In this document: one piece after another, positions 28,198-36,688 of the stretch
Layout of the letters: each line of letters opens with the position of its first letter
Position numbering within the stretch: position 1 is the first letter of the stretch
Source: JAFGVL01 sp031553685
GTDB lineage: Bacteria > Bacteroidota > Bacteroidia > Bacteroidales > Paludibacteraceae
Direction of reading: 5' to 3'
NCBI GenBank assembly: GCA_031553685.1
Contig: JAVBLE010000019.1
Span: 36,422 to 100,421, forward strand
Length of the DNA stretch: 64,000 bases
Program-made: the position numbers and the translations under genes
Notes under the pieces: generated by a model
Databases searched by the model: none
What the model was told of the DNA's origin: nothing
The model's input: the letters and a program-made list of their open reading frames with translations, nothing else

Positions 28198-28746
28198 TTA
28201 ATTTATCCACCTTGATACTACATAAATTTGACTTTTCAGCCGTCTCTTCCGATACACACCACCACCTTCACGACTTCCGGCACCGTTAGTATTGCCTTCT
28301 ATCGTAATAACAGCATCGCCATATTCGCTCCATTCGTGTATAAAGAAGGTGTGTGCAATTCTACCCATTTCGGGATAATATAAACCGCCAACATCTCCTG
28401 GCAGTGGTTGTGATTTTGTATATTTGTTGCGTAGGCAGATTCGTTTGCCATCAGGAAACCATGTAGGAGAATATCCGCTTACCACAGTTCTTACACCAAC
28501 TTGTTTAAAAGCCCAACAAACGAATGCAGCACACCACGGTTGACCTTTTTTCAATCCGCACGAAGCCAAATATTCTTCTACTCTTGTACCGTCATTTCGT
28601 CCGGTAGCCTCTCTAACACCTACTTCGGCTAAATAAACTCCACTTAGTTGTTCTCTTATCTGCTCGCTATTAGCGTGTGCGAAAGCAATATTAAAGAAAA
28701 CAATAAGCCAAAGAAAATGCCGTATGCAATTTTTATTCGTTGCCAT
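28198..28746 (-). CDS. Endolysin, exported CHAP/NlpC-type peptidoglycan hydrolase
   Basis: A 182-aa lytic enzyme. A signal peptide (about 1-25, ending AFAHA) precedes the catalytic domain. PWCAAFVCWAF carries the catalytic Cys (C72), RIAHTFFI the His (H132), and IEGNTN the polar third residue. Export by a signal sequence suggests SAR- or Sec-type release rather than full dependence on holin. The start at ATG 28746 lies inside the upstream holin-like gene, a 91-bp out-of-frame overlap that links their translation. Confidence 0.85.
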   Translation of the reverse strand: MATNKNCIRHFLWLIVFFNIAFAHANSEQIREQLSGVYLAEVGVREATGRNDGTRVEEYLASCGLKKGQPWCAAFVCWAFKQVGVRTVVSGYSPTWFPDGKRICLRNKYTKSQPLPGDVGGLYYPEMGRIAHTFFIHEWSEYGDAVITIEGNTNGAGSREGGGVYRKRRLKSQIYVVSRWIN

Positions 28747-29030
28747 TTTGTCAGATTTGGAAATTCGATTTTTAAATGATTTTTCAGATAATCCGCCACT
28801 GTTCCAAAAACAGTTCGCAATAACAACCATGCTATTGACACAAACACAAACAATTGTATAATAGCAAATAGCGGCACTTGAAATACACCGGCATCAAATA
28901 CACCACTTTGCGGGTCTATCCAACGCAACACTTTACAACTAATCACCCATACTAAGATAGCAATGGGAATACTTAATAACTCTGGGTACTTCTTAAAACA
29001 CCCTGCAATCTTCAAACTTAAATTTTTCAT
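28656..29030 (-). CDS. Holin-like membrane protein (124 aa)
   Basis: Three hydrophobic segments (about 20-37, 48-72, 100-120) in a small protein directly before the endolysin, the usual holin position. The 3' end overlaps the endolysin signal-peptide codons in another frame. The holin role comes from topology and order; no family signature is seen. Confidence 0.65.
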   Translation of the reverse strand: MKNLSLKIAGCFKKYPELLSIPIAILVWVISCKVLRWIDPQSGVFDAGVFQVPLFAIIQLFVFVSIAWLLLRTVFGTVADYLKNHLKIEFPNLTKWQRIKIAYGIFFGLLFSLILLSHTLIASR

Positions 29031-29044
29031 AATTTTTCTGCTGT

Positions 29045-29278
29045 TTATTTCGCTATTTCTTCTAAGTCTTTTATACGAGCATTTATTACTTTATGCCTTT
29101 CTGCACAAAGTTTTTCATCACCAATGTCTTTTGTCTTCAAATTTTCAACAGCGACCATCAACTTATTATAGGCCTCTGTATTTTTATTGATTACCCGAAA
29201 ACCTGTATTGGCTATAAAACCAATCAAGGTTACAAATACACCGAGTATAAATACTATTAGTGGTATAGGAACTTCCAT
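29045..29278 (-). CDS. Small membrane protein with coiled-coil tail, holin-like
   Basis: A 77-aa protein with one N-terminal membrane segment (about 5-25) and a charged helical tail ending KLCAERHKVINARIKDLEEIAK. The layout recalls XhlA-type lysis accessory proteins. It is the first gene of the lysis cassette, 14 bp before the holin-like gene. Confidence 0.6.
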   Translation of the reverse strand: MEVPIPLIVFILGVFVTLIGFIANTGFRVINKNTEAYNKLMVAVENLKTKDIGDEKLCAERHKVINARIKDLEEIAK

Positions 29279-29420
29279 AATCTTTTTTGTTTTAATATGT
29301 ATTCACAGTCAAATATCCGTCAGTAATATCCACTGTAAAAAGATCTCGTTTCTGTAGAAGCCAATGCAATTTCCAAAGAATGTGTTTAATGTTCGTATCA
29401 TAATATAGTGAAAAATTAGT

Positions 29421-29546
29421 TAACCGGGAAGGGGTTCGAACCCTCAAAAAAAACCATTGTTCAAGTTTAATGGATGCAGCCATCAAACAAGAGCGCTCCG
29501 TGTTGCCACGGCAATGATTGCGTCTAACCGTTTCCGCCACCCGGCT
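29421..29546 (-). ncRNA. tRNA-like RNA 1: Leu-type body with a 52-nt anticodon-loop insertion
   Basis: The minus strand folds into a full 7-bp acceptor (AGCCGGG/CCCGGTT), TG at 8-9, a type II tRNA D arm (GCG..CGC with a GGTTAGA loop as in tRNA-Leu), and a perfect T arm with GGTTCGAAC. The anticodon stem is 7 bp (ATCATTG/CAATGGT), but it encloses 52 nt instead of 7. Inside are two hairpins, CCGTG-GCAA-CACGG with a GNRA tetraloop and GTTTGATGG/CCATTAAAC. No U33 or readable anticodon is present, and CCA is not encoded. It lies between the 122-aa gene and the lysis cassette, with the late genes. The 82-aa open frame across it is not credible. Confidence 0.7.
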
Positions 29547-29592
29547 TGTGAGTTATTGCCCATTCAAGAAGCGATAACCCATAAATAGAAGA

Positions 29593-29961
29593 TTAGGCTG
29601 CCTGTCCTTCTGCTGTCTCAAAAGAGAAAGATGGATTTAATTTTTCTACCATCTTTGCAAATTCCGCTTTAGAAACGCTATTTAGGTGTTGTATGGAGTT
29701 GCAAATGATTGCAAATTCAATGTCTGTAACATCTATAATAAGGTCTTTTTCAGCAACAACATCTTGTCCATCTTTTTCTACTGATTTTATTTTCTCAATA
29801 AGAGCCGCATTTTTTTTAGCCTCTGTAAAACTTCGGCTACGGTTAAGCATTTGCAATACCGCGTAACTGATTGGCGATTTTAAAATACCTGATTCAACGC
29901 CACCTGTCGCAAGAGGTCGAGAAGCTTCCTCGAAAATTTCAATACTTAAATTTAATTTCAT
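29593..29961 (-). CDS. Phage protein of unknown function (122 aa)
   Basis: A mostly helical soluble protein with no recognised family. The segment DLIIDVTDIEFAIICNSIQHL near the middle is hydrophobic helix, and the end is FSFETAEGQAA. It lies between the tail fibre and tRNA-like RNA 1 on the leftward late strand; the fibre gene begins upstream. It could be a fibre assembly or virion accessory protein, but only position supports that. Confidence 0.65.
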   Translation of the reverse strand: MKLNLSIEIFEEASRPLATGGVESGILKSPISYAVLQMLNRSRSFTEAKKNAALIEKIKSVEKDGQDVVAEKDLIIDVTDIEFAIICNSIQHLNSVSKAEFAKMVEKLNPSFSFETAEGQAA

Positions 29962-30003
29962 GTTAATTATTTTTTAATTGGTTTATAATTGGTTTATAAT
30001 TTT

Positions 30004-32625
30004 TTAAACAATATAGAATATCCCTCCCTTGTATCTTACTTGAATTATACCTCCGGCAGGTATTGCTCCGCTCGAAACTGTAGTTGATGTCGAACTTGTT
30101 TGTAGTGGTATTGCATTGCCAGTACTTACAGAATTTATCATCAGTTTTACCGGATTACTCGAATTTGCAACATCTGGACTTAAATACAGAGTAAGTCCAT
30201 CATACAATACCGGAATGTCCCCATCCATTGGTATTTCTGGTATAACAGCACGATAGGTGGTTCCTCCACTGGTACTAAACCTTGTCATACTGTAAGTATC
30301 GCTTGGAGTCTTCACTAAATCACCATTCCCTTTTATTTGTAGAGTGGATATACCTGATTGATTATTAGGAAAAACACCTGACAAACGAATGCCCCCGCCA
30401 TGCAAAAGCATATATATGCTACTGTTTTGAGTACAGGTAACTGACGATGTTAAGTCATTGACATTAAATCCAACAAGCCCATTGGGAGAAACAACCTCTG
30501 AACTATACCGTCCCGCGCGAAAAGCCGCATTACCTGTATAAGGGCTAAAAACAGTATTATAATTAGAATTAGCTTTAAATCCGACATAACCACGGGGATT
30601 ATAAATCGAACATGCGATTTCCGATCCTGTTGTTACCTTAATTGCATTCCATCCGTAAGAAGAGATAGTTGTTTCTGTGTTGGAAGCTGCAAATACATCT
30701 GTGCCATTCAATTTTATGGCAGAATACCCGCTTTCTGCTATAAACACAGAGTTTCCACTTGAGTCATAAACATAACTTCCGATTGAATTTGTTTTGAAAG
30801 CTAAAAAATTATTATACCCCAGAATAGTAGTTTCGCTACTTGTAGCCCGAAAAACGATTTTAGAATTTGCTTTTATTTCAATGCTTGCATCATAAGCTAA
30901 AAATCCATTCGCACCTGACGGACTACTTAAATAGCTGAGACCAATTTCTGCCGAAAACGCCTTATTGCCTGTTTGTAAATTATAAATAGCACTATCAAAT
31001 TGCGTTGCTTTATACCCCAATAGCCCTGTTGTATTGTAAATAGCATTACCGGTATTGTCTGCCGAAAATGCAGGCAGGCTATTTGTACTTGGGTTATGTA
31101 ACTTTAATGTACCGGTAACAGAACTTAAAATCAAGTCTGTATTTGGATTAAATAATGATATTGCAGAGTTATCTGTTTTCAATATCGCATTAGCGGAAGG
31201 TCTATATAAATTTACTTCAGTATTTGTAAGCAATAACCCCATGTTTCCGGTAGCTGCATTCCGCACGATTACATCTCTGTAATCTGCTTCAAAAACTGTT
31301 TTCCCTAAGTAGTTCTTGATGTTTATATTAGTTTGCTCTGCTTCAATTGCAGGCGTACCGCTTGGGTATCTCAATCCAGTCGCTGTATTTGTAGCATAAA
31401 AAACAATATTGTTGTTTACTTTTAATTGTGTATAACCAAAACCCGATTCGAAAGAAACATTATTGTCGGGGGACTTTATATTTGTGCTTGCTGCGTCTGC
31501 ACGAAAAACTTCTTTCCCATTGTTTCCCAAAGCGACATAGTCTCTTCCTCCAATAAATGAATAATTCCCGTTAGGATTTGATATTTTCGTTTGTTGGTTG
31601 TCTGAAGAAAAAACCGTTGTATTGTAGTTGGATAAAAATATTCCGTTAATATTAGCTTGAAAAGTCTTAGTGCCAAAATAAGGGTTCTTTAAACTTATAT
31701 CATTGTTACTAACAATGAACACTTCGCTTCCAGATGGTGAATACATTTTTGTAGTTGCGGCAGTGCTTTGAAAGGCGTTTAAACCACTAAATCCATAGAG
31801 AGTAGTTGCAGAGGTTGTAAAATCTACAGCTTTTTGCCCGTTCAGTTTTTTTAAATAAAAGGCATCCTTATCTACATCAATCAACCGAACCCCATTGTAT
31901 CCATATAAGCGAACCTCGCCGTCACTTTGTTGCATAGAGAGACCAGGACTACCATTTGGATAAGTAAGAGTAGTATTGCCTGCGTTTGTAAATCTCAATC
32001 CGCTTCCGGATGCACCATTGATAGAACGCAAATAAACTTCAGTTGAAGACAACTTAAGCATATCCAGCCCATTTGGCTGAAACAGTTTTACCTCTGTAGG
32101 AGCCGCCTTAAAAACTTGTTTACCGGCAAGCCTGAAAGATATTTGACTTCCGGCAGCTAACTCTACTCCACCAACAGCTTCAATTCCTACACCTTTTGCG
32201 TATGTGCCAATATAGCCGTTGGGAGCAAATAAATTAATGCTGTCCCCATTGGTACTGCCTGTTTTGTAGAATTTCAATCCGGCATAGTCTGTTTCGCTAC
32301 TCCCTACCGAACGAACAGGAGTATTATACGGCATTGTAATCGTACCCCGCATAGTCCCGCCGGAAAGAGGTAAGAAATCCAAATTAGGATAACTGTTAGG
32401 ATCGCTCACTACTGGTATCCACTCTTTTATATCACTTCTCCATGAGTAAAACATATCAAGAGCATACACGAATGCGAAAGCTCCATGTTCCGCCATTGGG
32501 AATCGCTCATAAAGCTGATATACATAGTCAACCGAATCCTTCAAGTAGCGCATAGCCGGAATAGTTCCAATCAATTCCCATTGTTCTGCGCTAACTGTAT
32601 TGTTGTTATTTCCGCAACATTCCAT
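30004..32625 (-). CDS. Tail fibre / receptor-binding protein with short tandem repeats
   Basis: An 873-aa fibre. The first about 100 residues (ECCGNNN..PLSGGTMRGTITMP) resemble a virion-attachment domain; LSGGTMxGxI is a common fibre motif. Residues about 150-790 are degenerate tandem units of roughly 20 residues of the form NG..xFxA....T.I.SP.G, which should form a long beta-structured shaft. The last about 75 residues (SGGTTYRAVIPEIPMDG..VRYKGGIFYIV) look like a C-terminal tip. No chaperone domain is visible. The repeat content makes it a hotspot for length change by recombination. Confidence 0.8.
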   Translation of the reverse strand: MECCGNNNNTVSAEQWELIGTIPAMRYLKDSVDYVYQLYERFPMAEHGAFAFVYALDMFYSWRSDIKEWIPVVSDPNSYPNLDFLPLSGGTMRGTITMPYNTPVRSVGSSETDYAGLKFYKTGSTNGDSINLFAPNGYIGTYAKGVGIEAVGGVELAAGSQISFRLAGKQVFKAAPTEVKLFQPNGLDMLKLSSTEVYLRSINGASGSGLRFTNAGNTTLTYPNGSPGLSMQQSDGEVRLYGYNGVRLIDVDKDAFYLKKLNGQKAVDFTTSATTLYGFSGLNAFQSTAATTKMYSPSGSEVFIVSNNDISLKNPYFGTKTFQANINGIFLSNYNTTVFSSDNQQTKISNPNGNYSFIGGRDYVALGNNGKEVFRADAASTNIKSPDNNVSFESGFGYTQLKVNNNIVFYATNTATGLRYPSGTPAIEAEQTNINIKNYLGKTVFEADYRDVIVRNAATGNMGLLLTNTEVNLYRPSANAILKTDNSAISLFNPNTDLILSSVTGTLKLHNPSTNSLPAFSADNTGNAIYNTTGLLGYKATQFDSAIYNLQTGNKAFSAEIGLSYLSSPSGANGFLAYDASIEIKANSKIVFRATSSETTILGYNNFLAFKTNSIGSYVYDSSGNSVFIAESGYSAIKLNGTDVFAASNTETTISSYGWNAIKVTTGSEIACSIYNPRGYVGFKANSNYNTVFSPYTGNAAFRAGRYSSEVVSPNGLVGFNVNDLTSSVTCTQNSSIYMLLHGGGIRLSGVFPNNQSGISTLQIKGNGDLVKTPSDTYSMTRFSTSGGTTYRAVIPEIPMDGDIPVLYDGLTLYLSPDVANSSNPVKLMINSVSTGNAIPLQTSSTSTTVSSGAIPAGGIIQVRYKGGIFYIV

Positions 32626-32635
32626 ATCTTGCTAT

Positions 32636-33280
32636 TTAATTGGCAACCATCCCTAAAACTTTTTCTTCCAAAGCCTTAGATATTTCTCCTTTTTCATAAA
32701 TCAAATACACTGCGCTTGCGCACAAATAAGCGAGCGGAACAAATAGTTTGTCGCTCACATCTATTTCTGTTTCTAATTCTATCGGTTTAATAAGTGGTAT
32801 ATAGAGCGCCTGTTCTACCTTTTGCCCCCTTCCTCGCGGTAGCGAATAGTATTCAAGTACAGTTTTTACCTTACCACCAATTACTTGTTCATTTTGCACA
32901 CATACCGGACGAATAGGATTTCCACGCGTAAATTCATTGCTTTGCACGGCAGCGATACTGTCTGATATTGAATAAAGAACATTGGTTGCCGTATGCCAAC
33001 CGTCCATTTTAAACGAAACCAATAAATAAAAATCGGCAGGGAGTTCTATGTATCCAGTTCCTTGACCTATATTTTCGATTATTGTTCCGCCCGAAAAATC
33101 TTTTATTGTAAAATAATGCTTGGGAAAAACACTCACTGCCTTTCGCCAAGCATCAACAAATACAGCCTGTATGTGAGTTTCAACCAAAGAAGTATCCGCA
33201 CCGACAAAGGTATCCTGACCGATAGCTCCCGCCTCGTTCATAATCTCCATTACGCGTGATATGAAATCCTTCTTTAGCAT
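32636..33280 (-). CDS. Head-to-tail connector/adaptor-like protein (214 aa)
   Basis: Begins MLKKDFISRVMEIMNEAG with helices, then a beta region (GYIELPADFYLLVSFKMDGW). The pattern of N-terminal helices plus an IELPxDF-like strand is typical of tail-tubular/adaptor proteins that sit under the portal in podoviruses. It is placed between the capsid-side 130-aa gene and the fibre. No stringent motif; assigned by pattern and order. Confidence 0.6.
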   Translation of the reverse strand: MLKKDFISRVMEIMNEAGAIGQDTFVGADTSLVETHIQAVFVDAWRKAVSVFPKHYFTIKDFSGGTIIENIGQGTGYIELPADFYLLVSFKMDGWHTATNVLYSISDSIAAVQSNEFTRGNPIRPVCVQNEQVIGGKVKTVLEYYSLPRGRGQKVEQALYIPLIKPIELETEIDVSDKLFVPLAYLCASAVYLIYEKGEISKALEEKVLGMVAN

Positions 33281-33291
33281 ACAAAACTCTA

Positions 33292-33684
33292 CTATTCACT
33301 TGCTTGAACTTTCAAATTTGGGAAACTAACTCCCAATTCAGAAGCAACAGCCAATACTTTTTCCGGTGTAGTCAATTTTGTATGATGAACCTTATAGGGT
33401 TCTGCACGCAAAATATCAATTGCACTTTGAATATCTGTTACTTCAGGATATTCTTTTGCGGGCGCGGAAGGGATTTTCGGAGCACTTTCATCTGCAGTCT
33501 TCCCGCCATCAAGCACAATTTTGCCGGTCTTGAAATAAGTACTCTCCTCGATAGCCTTCTGCAACCGTTCGTTGTTGGTCTTGAAATCGTTACCCGACCC
33601 TTTCAGCCCAACGCACATATTCTTTTCTCCGACCTTTACATAGAATGTATATTGGTCTCCGTTCGCCGATATATATCTTTTCAT
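33292..33684 (-). CDS. Small structural protein downstream of the capsid gene (130 aa)
   Basis: The N-terminal half is beta-rich (KRYISANGDQYTFYVKVGEKN) and contains the phrase GKIVLDGG; a Pro/Ala linker leads to a helical C-terminus. Its position right after the major capsid gene suggests a head decoration or completion protein. I recognise no named family. A terminator-like hairpin separates it from the capsid gene. Confidence 0.6.
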   Translation of the reverse strand: MKRYISANGDQYTFYVKVGEKNMCVGLKGSGNDFKTNNERLQKAIEESTYFKTGKIVLDGGKTADESAPKIPSAPAKEYPEVTDIQSAIDILRAEPYKVHHTKLTTPEKVLAVASELGVSFPNLKVQASE

Positions 33685-33703
33685 ATTGAATTTTTTATGT
33701 AAA

Positions 33704-33738
33704 ACAGTAAGGCATGAAACATATTCACACCTTACTGT
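33704..33738 (-). terminator. Hairpin after the major capsid gene
   Basis: ACAGTAAGG/CCTTACTGT followed on the minus strand by TTTT lies between the capsid stop and the next gene. It may lower expression of the downstream genes relative to the capsid protein. Confidence 0.6.
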
Positions 33739-33748
33739 CTAAATTATT

Positions 33749-35122
33749 TTACGCCCAACCATCAAGTGCAACACGGGAGTGTGCTTTTGGATTTTTCAAG
33801 ATAAGCCCGCAAATCTCCATGATACCACGAGCATCCGAATCCGATATGCCAGTCTTTTTCAAATCAAAATCAGTAACACGAAGATCGCCAACAGTCCATT
33901 TGCGAAGATTATTTGGATCAAGAATAAATCCTTTATCTGTCATACCGATATCATCAAGAGACTTGTCATGCACGCAAAGAAGTGTGCCGAATTTAGACTC
34001 AATTGAATTAAATACAATGCCAAAGGCTTCCTGTTTTTCTCCTACATAAATCACTTTGTTGTAATCTACTTTCTCAATAGCTGACAATAAGGCACTACCA
34101 ACAATAAACAATTTGTTTTCACCCGAATTGTTACCCGTAAAAGCGTGCTCCATCAAATCAACCAATGTATCACTATTTACAGCACCACTAAAGTCAAATT
34201 CTTTTCCGGCTTGCGTCCAAATACCCTGCGTAAAGTAAATCTCTTCGGCTGTTTCGGTATATTTATTTTTAGCCTTTATTAATCCTTTAACGCCTTTCCA
34301 AAAACTAACATTTTGAGTGCGCTTCATATCAAAGATTGCCTCTTCTTCAGCGTCTGTAAAAGTCCAGTTCACCTCTTTAGCTGCTCGTTCAAATAAATCT
34401 GACATTTTTACTTTTGCCAAGAATTTTTGAAGGTATTGAGTAAAGTTAGTTGGTACACCGCTATACGCATCAGTCGACAACTGCTCTTCCGAACCGGCAC
34501 GCCCTGCGCGTGTCAATACCGTTCCTGCAGGTATAGCCGGTATGTTGTTGGCAGCAGTTTGCCCATTCACAGCAACAACAATAGGGTTGTCGCTTGCATC
34601 TTTATTCAATACATATAATACAAGCGGATTAACAGTGTCAACAGTTATTTTATCCTCTTTATACCCGTTAACTCCGTTTACAATGATGGTTTGATCACAG
34701 GCAAAAATGCTATTATTCGAAGTTGTTATGGATCTTTGAGGTGTGCCTCCGGCAACCGCTGTTGATAAAGTAGCGGTCAAATCGATAGTGTCAATAGCAT
34801 AATGCTTCACTACCTGCCCCGACGAACTCTTTACCTGTTTTACATGTCTTGATATAGTATCAAGTTTTGCATCGTATGGGCGTATTTTCGCCACCATATC
34901 GTCTATCTGAGCAAGGATTACATCCGGTGAATCTGTATGCGCATTACCTACAGTTACATCTTCTCCCACACGAACAGCTCCGCCATCTGCCGGAATTACT
35001 GCGTTAGCCGTCATTGCCGATACGCCACCCACTCCAAATAATAGGCAGGCAAGCGAAAAGGTGAACATTGCCAATTCTTTAAATAGATTGGACTTTCCTA
35101 ATTTTGAAAATTTTTCTTTCAT
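33749..35122 (-). CDS. Major capsid protein (SU10/DUF5309-like) with a hydrophobic N-terminus
   Basis: A 457-aa protein, the likely shell subunit. The fold type is suggested by the DUF5309/SU10-like features: TNFTQYLQKFLAKVKMSDLFERAAKEV, later VGEKQEAFGIVFNSIESKFGTL, and a C-terminal strand region. It follows a scaffold-like gene. The unusual part is residues about 16-40, a hydrophobic stretch LAMFTFSLACLLFGVGG then VSAMTANA, preceded by Lys residues, which looks like a signal peptide or membrane anchor. Starting instead at Met37 (35014) would remove it but leave a 141-bp gap after the scaffold gene, versus 33 bp, so ATG 35122 is preferred. Confidence 0.85.
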   Translation of the reverse strand: MKEKFSKLGKSNLFKELAMFTFSLACLLFGVGGVSAMTANAVIPADGGAVRVGEDVTVGNAHTDSPDVILAQIDDMVAKIRPYDAKLDTISRHVKQVKSSSGQVVKHYAIDTIDLTATLSTAVAGGTPQRSITTSNNSIFACDQTIIVNGVNGYKEDKITVDTVNPLVLYVLNKDASDNPIVVAVNGQTAANNIPAIPAGTVLTRAGRAGSEEQLSTDAYSGVPTNFTQYLQKFLAKVKMSDLFERAAKEVNWTFTDAEEEAIFDMKRTQNVSFWKGVKGLIKAKNKYTETAEEIYFTQGIWTQAGKEFDFSGAVNSDTLVDLMEHAFTGNNSGENKLFIVGSALLSAIEKVDYNKVIYVGEKQEAFGIVFNSIESKFGTLLCVHDKSLDDIGMTDKGFILDPNNLRKWTVGDLRVTDFDLKKTGISDSDARGIMEICGLILKNPKAHSRVALDGWA

Positions 35123-35155
35123 GGTTTTTTACTTAATTTGTTTTTGGTTGATAAT

Positions 35156-35944
35156 TTATTTTTTGTTCCGAAGTGATTTCATATTACTGAAAAAGTCTCC
35201 GTTTTTGCTCGATATGGGGTTATTTCGTCCGGCGCCCGTACCCCCACCCAAATCCGGCACCAAAACATCTTCTTTCATGGAGCGCAATTTGGCATCTACC
35301 TTATCATTTTTACCTTCCACAAAACCCGTATCGGCAGCTTCTTGCAAATCCTTGTCGTAGTTCATCCCTTTGTGTATAATCTCAATAAGAGATACCGGAA
35401 TGTCGCCATGCAAAATGCGTTCGGCAAGGTCATAAATATTGTCATTTAGTGTTCCCAGCTCTTCTTCGCCAAGACCATTTTCCTGCCCATACTTCGACAA
35501 ATTCTCTTTGTATGTTTCAATGTTCTTTGACGCTTGAGCCAATGCAGCATCACTTTCAGCAAGTTGTTTTAATTGCTCTTGGTAGCCTTCTTCAAATTGT
35601 TCAAGCTCTTCTCCTTCCAATTCAAAAGGAGTTTTCCCATACACACGCCCAACAGAATAAGGAAACGATTTTCCGCCCCCAATCATTAAGTTCATAGTAG
35701 CACCCAATTTTGGGTCTTTGCCAATCATCTCGGCAAGCCGACTGTTTCCTTCGGTCATTTTATTATGCCGTCCCTCCAAGTCGGAGTACTTGCTGTGCAT
35801 AAAGTCAAGCAGCGAGTCGTCGTTCAGTTCATCCGTCACATCCGGATTATCGGTTTTATAAAGAGCTGTAATAGATTCGCGCCCTGTCTTAGGAGTATCA
35901 ACTACTACCGTTTCTTTCCCAACTTCTTTTTCTTCACCATTCAT
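35156..35944 (-). CDS. Putative scaffolding protein (262 aa)
   Basis: Acidic and highly helical, with a long coiled region (about 110-165: QFEEGYQEQLKQLAESDAALAQ) and a C-terminus that turns basic (FFSNMKSLRNKK), as in scaffolds that bind the capsid protein through a C-terminal basic helix. It lies immediately upstream of the major capsid gene. Scaffold assignment comes from composition and position. It is the first gene of the capsid operon; a conserved element lies 81 bp upstream. Confidence 0.7.
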   Translation of the reverse strand: MNGEEKEVGKETVVVDTPKTGRESITALYKTDNPDVTDELNDDSLLDFMHSKYSDLEGRHNKMTEGNSRLAEMIGKDPKLGATMNLMIGGGKSFPYSVGRVYGKTPFELEGEELEQFEEGYQEQLKQLAESDAALAQASKNIETYKENLSKYGQENGLGEEELGTLNDNIYDLAERILHGDIPVSLIEIIHKGMNYDKDLQEAADTGFVEGKNDKVDAKLRSMKEDVLVPDLGGGTGAGRNNPISSKNGDFFSNMKSLRNKK

Positions 35945-36024
35945 AAGGATAAATGTTTTTGTGATTAATGTGTCTTCTTTAGACTATTTAAAGCACAAAA
36001 AAACACAATAAAAACATAAACATT

Positions 36025-36062
36025 CGCCCCTCGTTCAAAAATAAATCGGCTTGGTCGAAAAC
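36025..36062 (-). promoter_or_regulatory. Conserved element upstream of the capsid operon, copy 2
   Basis: Minus strand TTTTCGACC, a 10-12 nt gap, TTTTTGAACGAGGGG, then TGTTT; the partner copy is at 20885-20924. Both lie in divergent intergenic regions, so they might also serve the rightward gene pair (36125 and 21039). Confidence 0.55.
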
Positions 36063-36124
36063 CCCATTAGTAAACATTTTCAGAGATTTGAAACAGGGTT
36101 TACCTTTGTTCAAAAACAAACAGT

Positions 36125-36511
36125 ATGGGTCTTATTTATTTAAAGGAAAGAAACGCCGATTTTCTACGAGTTTGCGAAAAGATAAGAAGCAAAAACAAAC
36201 ACTTATCAATAGAACAGATTGCGTCTCAAGCCATTTCGAAAGAAGCTGGATCATATTATATCGGATTGCAAGAAATCACCCGGATAATCAATGCGTCAAA
36301 AGCAGAAGATCAAGCAAAGCCAAAGAGCATTGCAAAAAAAACACTGTGGGAAAACATTGTATTACGGTACATTGAATTGAAAGAAAAACACCCAAACTAT
36401 AGAACTATAGAATATGCGCAAATGATTATCAATAGCAAAGCTCCCCGATTCTATATTACCGAGAAAACAGCCACTACCCTTTACTACAAGCTACTAAAAC
36501 TAAAACAATAG
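36125..36511 (+). CDS. Phage protein with an internal duplication (128 aa)
   Basis: Two related halves, each about 45 residues: FLRVCEKIRSKN..IASQAISKEAGSYYIG and VLRYIELKEKHP..AQMIINSKAPRFYIT. Each half ends in a short motif (SYYI or RFYI) followed by helix. The family is not recognised but this kind of protein is seen in Bacteroidetes phages. Possible DNA- or RNA-binding helical repeats. First of three rightward genes between two leftward modules. Confidence 0.65.
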   Translation: MGLIYLKERNADFLRVCEKIRSKNKHLSIEQIASQAISKEAGSYYIGLQEITRIINASKAEDQAKPKSIAKKTLWENIVLRYIELKEKHPNYRTIEYAQMIINSKAPRFYITEKTATTLYYKLLKLKQ

Positions 36512-36514
36512 GTT

Positions 36515-36685
36515 ATGAATATAATAAAGGCAAAAAGTTCAATAGACCGCATCCTAAATAAAATAGCTAACTGGTTTGTGGTAGGTATAATCATCCTACT
36601 TGTGTTACGGTTTGCAATCGAATTTATACTGCCATATTACATAGGAAAATATGAATTCTTCACTAATTATCATTTCAACAAATAA
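36515..36685 (+). CDS. Small membrane protein (56 aa)
   Basis: A short ORF starting 3 bp after the previous stop and ending 3 bp before the next ATG, so it fits the operon exactly. One central membrane segment (about 20-40: WFVVGIIILLVLRFAIEFIL) is flanked by a basic N-terminus and a Tyr/Phe/Asn-rich C-terminus. No family recognised. It is too small for usual ORF cut-offs. Confidence 0.65.
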   Translation: MNIIKAKSSIDRILNKIANWFVVGIIILLVLRFAIEFILPYYIGKYEFFTNYHFNK

Positions 36686-36688
36686 ACT

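Noticed and set aside
29292..29540. 82-aa leftward ORF
   Set aside because: It runs through tRNA-like RNA 1. The C-terminal part reads like protein but has no start codon of its own.
29421..29546. Group I intron or tmRNA reading of tRNA-like RNA 1
   Set aside because: The insert is far too short for a group I intron, and no tag-peptide frame or pseudoknots of tmRNA are visible.
30004..32625. Diversity-generating retroelement acting on the fibre
   Set aside because: No reverse transcriptase gene and no template/variable repeat pair were seen; the repeats are degenerate tandem protein units.
35014..35122. Capsid start at Met37 instead of Met1
   Set aside because: Possible, but it would leave a 141-bp gap after the scaffold gene, and the open frame with a coherent hydrophobic pattern argues for Met1. 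Kept as the main uncertainty of the rhomboid idea.
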